A stretch of DNA of 64,000 nucleotides from assembly GCA_900065925.1 (NCBI GenBank), contig LN890280.1:82451-146450 (forward strand), written 5' to 3'. Below, in pieces: positions 63,740 through 64,000 of this stretch. Under the pieces are notes generated by a model. The model searched no databases. It saw only the letters and a program-made list of their open reading frames with translations, and was not told the DNA's origin. Both the position numbers and the translations under genes were made by a program. Numbering within the stretch: position 1 is the stretch's first letter; the number at the start of each line of letters is the position of its first letter. Source of the stretch: Nitrosotalea devaniterrae (lineage in GTDB: Archaea; Thermoproteota; Nitrososphaeria; Nitrososphaerales; Nitrosopumilaceae).

Positions 63740-64000
63740 CTAAACTACCTTTTCTAAAGTGATTCCATCATCTTTTTTGATATCTATCTTTGCAACTCTT
63801 CCAATTATTGAATTTCTATGATCTAATTCAAGCCCCTCATCAGACCTTTTGCCTGTAATTTTTTCTGCGGTTATAGTTTCGCCTTTTGCAATATCTGTTA
63901 AAGCAACTATTCTTTTCATGGAAACTGACCTGTAAAATAACTCGTCCTTGCTGAGCTGCTTTATGTGTGGATTCTTTAATGAGCCCTCAATCTTTCTAAT
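63740..64000 (-). CDS. Second NeuB-family synthase, C-terminal SAF domain (partial)
   Basis: Open frame from the window edge to TAG 63740. The 86 visible residues begin IRKIEGSLKNP and contain LFYRSVSMKRIVALTDIAKG, then GETITAEKITGKRSDEG and the end IGRVAKIDIKKDDGITLEKV. This is the SAF domain of a NeuB-type synthase. The barrel lies outside the window. It differs from the complete NeuB at 61.9 kb, so two synthases exist. It is upstream of the cytidylyltransferase in the same operon. Confidence 0.85.
   Translation of the reverse strand: MRKIEGSLKNPHIKQLSKDELFYRSVSMKRIVALTDIAKGETITAEKITGKRSDEGLELDHRNSIIGRVAKIDIKKDDGITLEKVV

Noticed and set aside
1..64000. CRISPR arrays, insertion sequences, rRNA genes
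   Set aside because: No regularly spaced direct repeats, transposase frames or rRNA-like sequence were seen on reading.

Overview
The window looks like a chromosomal segment of an ammonia-oxidising-type archaeon (Nitrososphaerota, formerly Thaumarchaeota; Nitrosopumilus/Nitrosotenuis/Nitrosotalea-like). The signs are archaeal information-processing genes (PriS/PriL primase, Orc1/Cdc6, RPA-like SSB, RadB-like ATPase, aIF2 alpha and gamma, S6e, Nop10, Sm-like protein), low GC, many TTG/GTG starts, AT-rich boxes about 25-28 nt before start codons (leaderless transcripts), a cobalt-early B12 pathway, and a bacterial-type MetK. The species assignment is inference; no rRNA is present.

Layout. 1-4 kb: glycyl-tRNA synthetase (cut by the window edge), endonuclease IV, and the primase operon priL-priS. 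4-9 kb: a large UPF0182-type membrane protein, a class I amidotransferase, a C39-like/TPR protein, a HIT protein and tRNA-Gly(CCC). 9-16 kb: translation genes (S6e, aIF2 gamma, aIF2 alpha, Nop10), a PIN-domain gene broken at a nine-A run, an MBL hydrolase, and an STT3/AglB oligosaccharyltransferase fused to a cyclophilin domain. 16-23 kb: corrinoid synthesis (cobA, a flavoprotein reductase overlapping cbiA, and the run cbiD-cbiG-cbiX-cbiC). 23-31 kb: J-domain protein, SDR, MetK, Sm-like protein, RadB-like ATPase, a large Lhr-like helicase with no ordinary start codon, and an RPA-like OB-fold protein. 31-38 kb: poorly known secreted or membrane proteins, an ABC exporter, tRNA-Gln(TTG), a GT-C-type membrane protein, then Orc1/Cdc6 with one ORB-like 13-mer in front.

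39-64 kb is a surface-glycan island: PGI/PMI, a UDP-sugar 4,6-dehydratase, two DegT aminotransferases, several glycosyltransferases, GDP-mannose 4,6-dehydratase with a Gmm-like Nudix protein, a sugar C-methyltransferase, a sulfotransferase facing an APS kinase, and a nonulosonic (sialic-like) acid set (NeuC-like, class III aminotransferase, Gfo/Idh oxidoreductase, two NeuB-like synthases, CMP-sugar synthetase). Together they suggest a cell surface or S-layer glycan with nonulosonic acid, deoxy or branched sugars and sulfate, which the STT3-cyclophilin protein at 12-15 kb could place on proteins. The middle of the island (about 44-58 kb) is visibly more AT-rich than the housekeeping part, which suggests exchange between lineages.

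Two genes (PIN at 11.3 kb, GMD at 49.5 kb) each lack one A in an A-run. Either the assembly has homopolymer errors or these genes are truly broken or slippage-dependent. No CRISPR array, insertion sequence or rRNA was seen.
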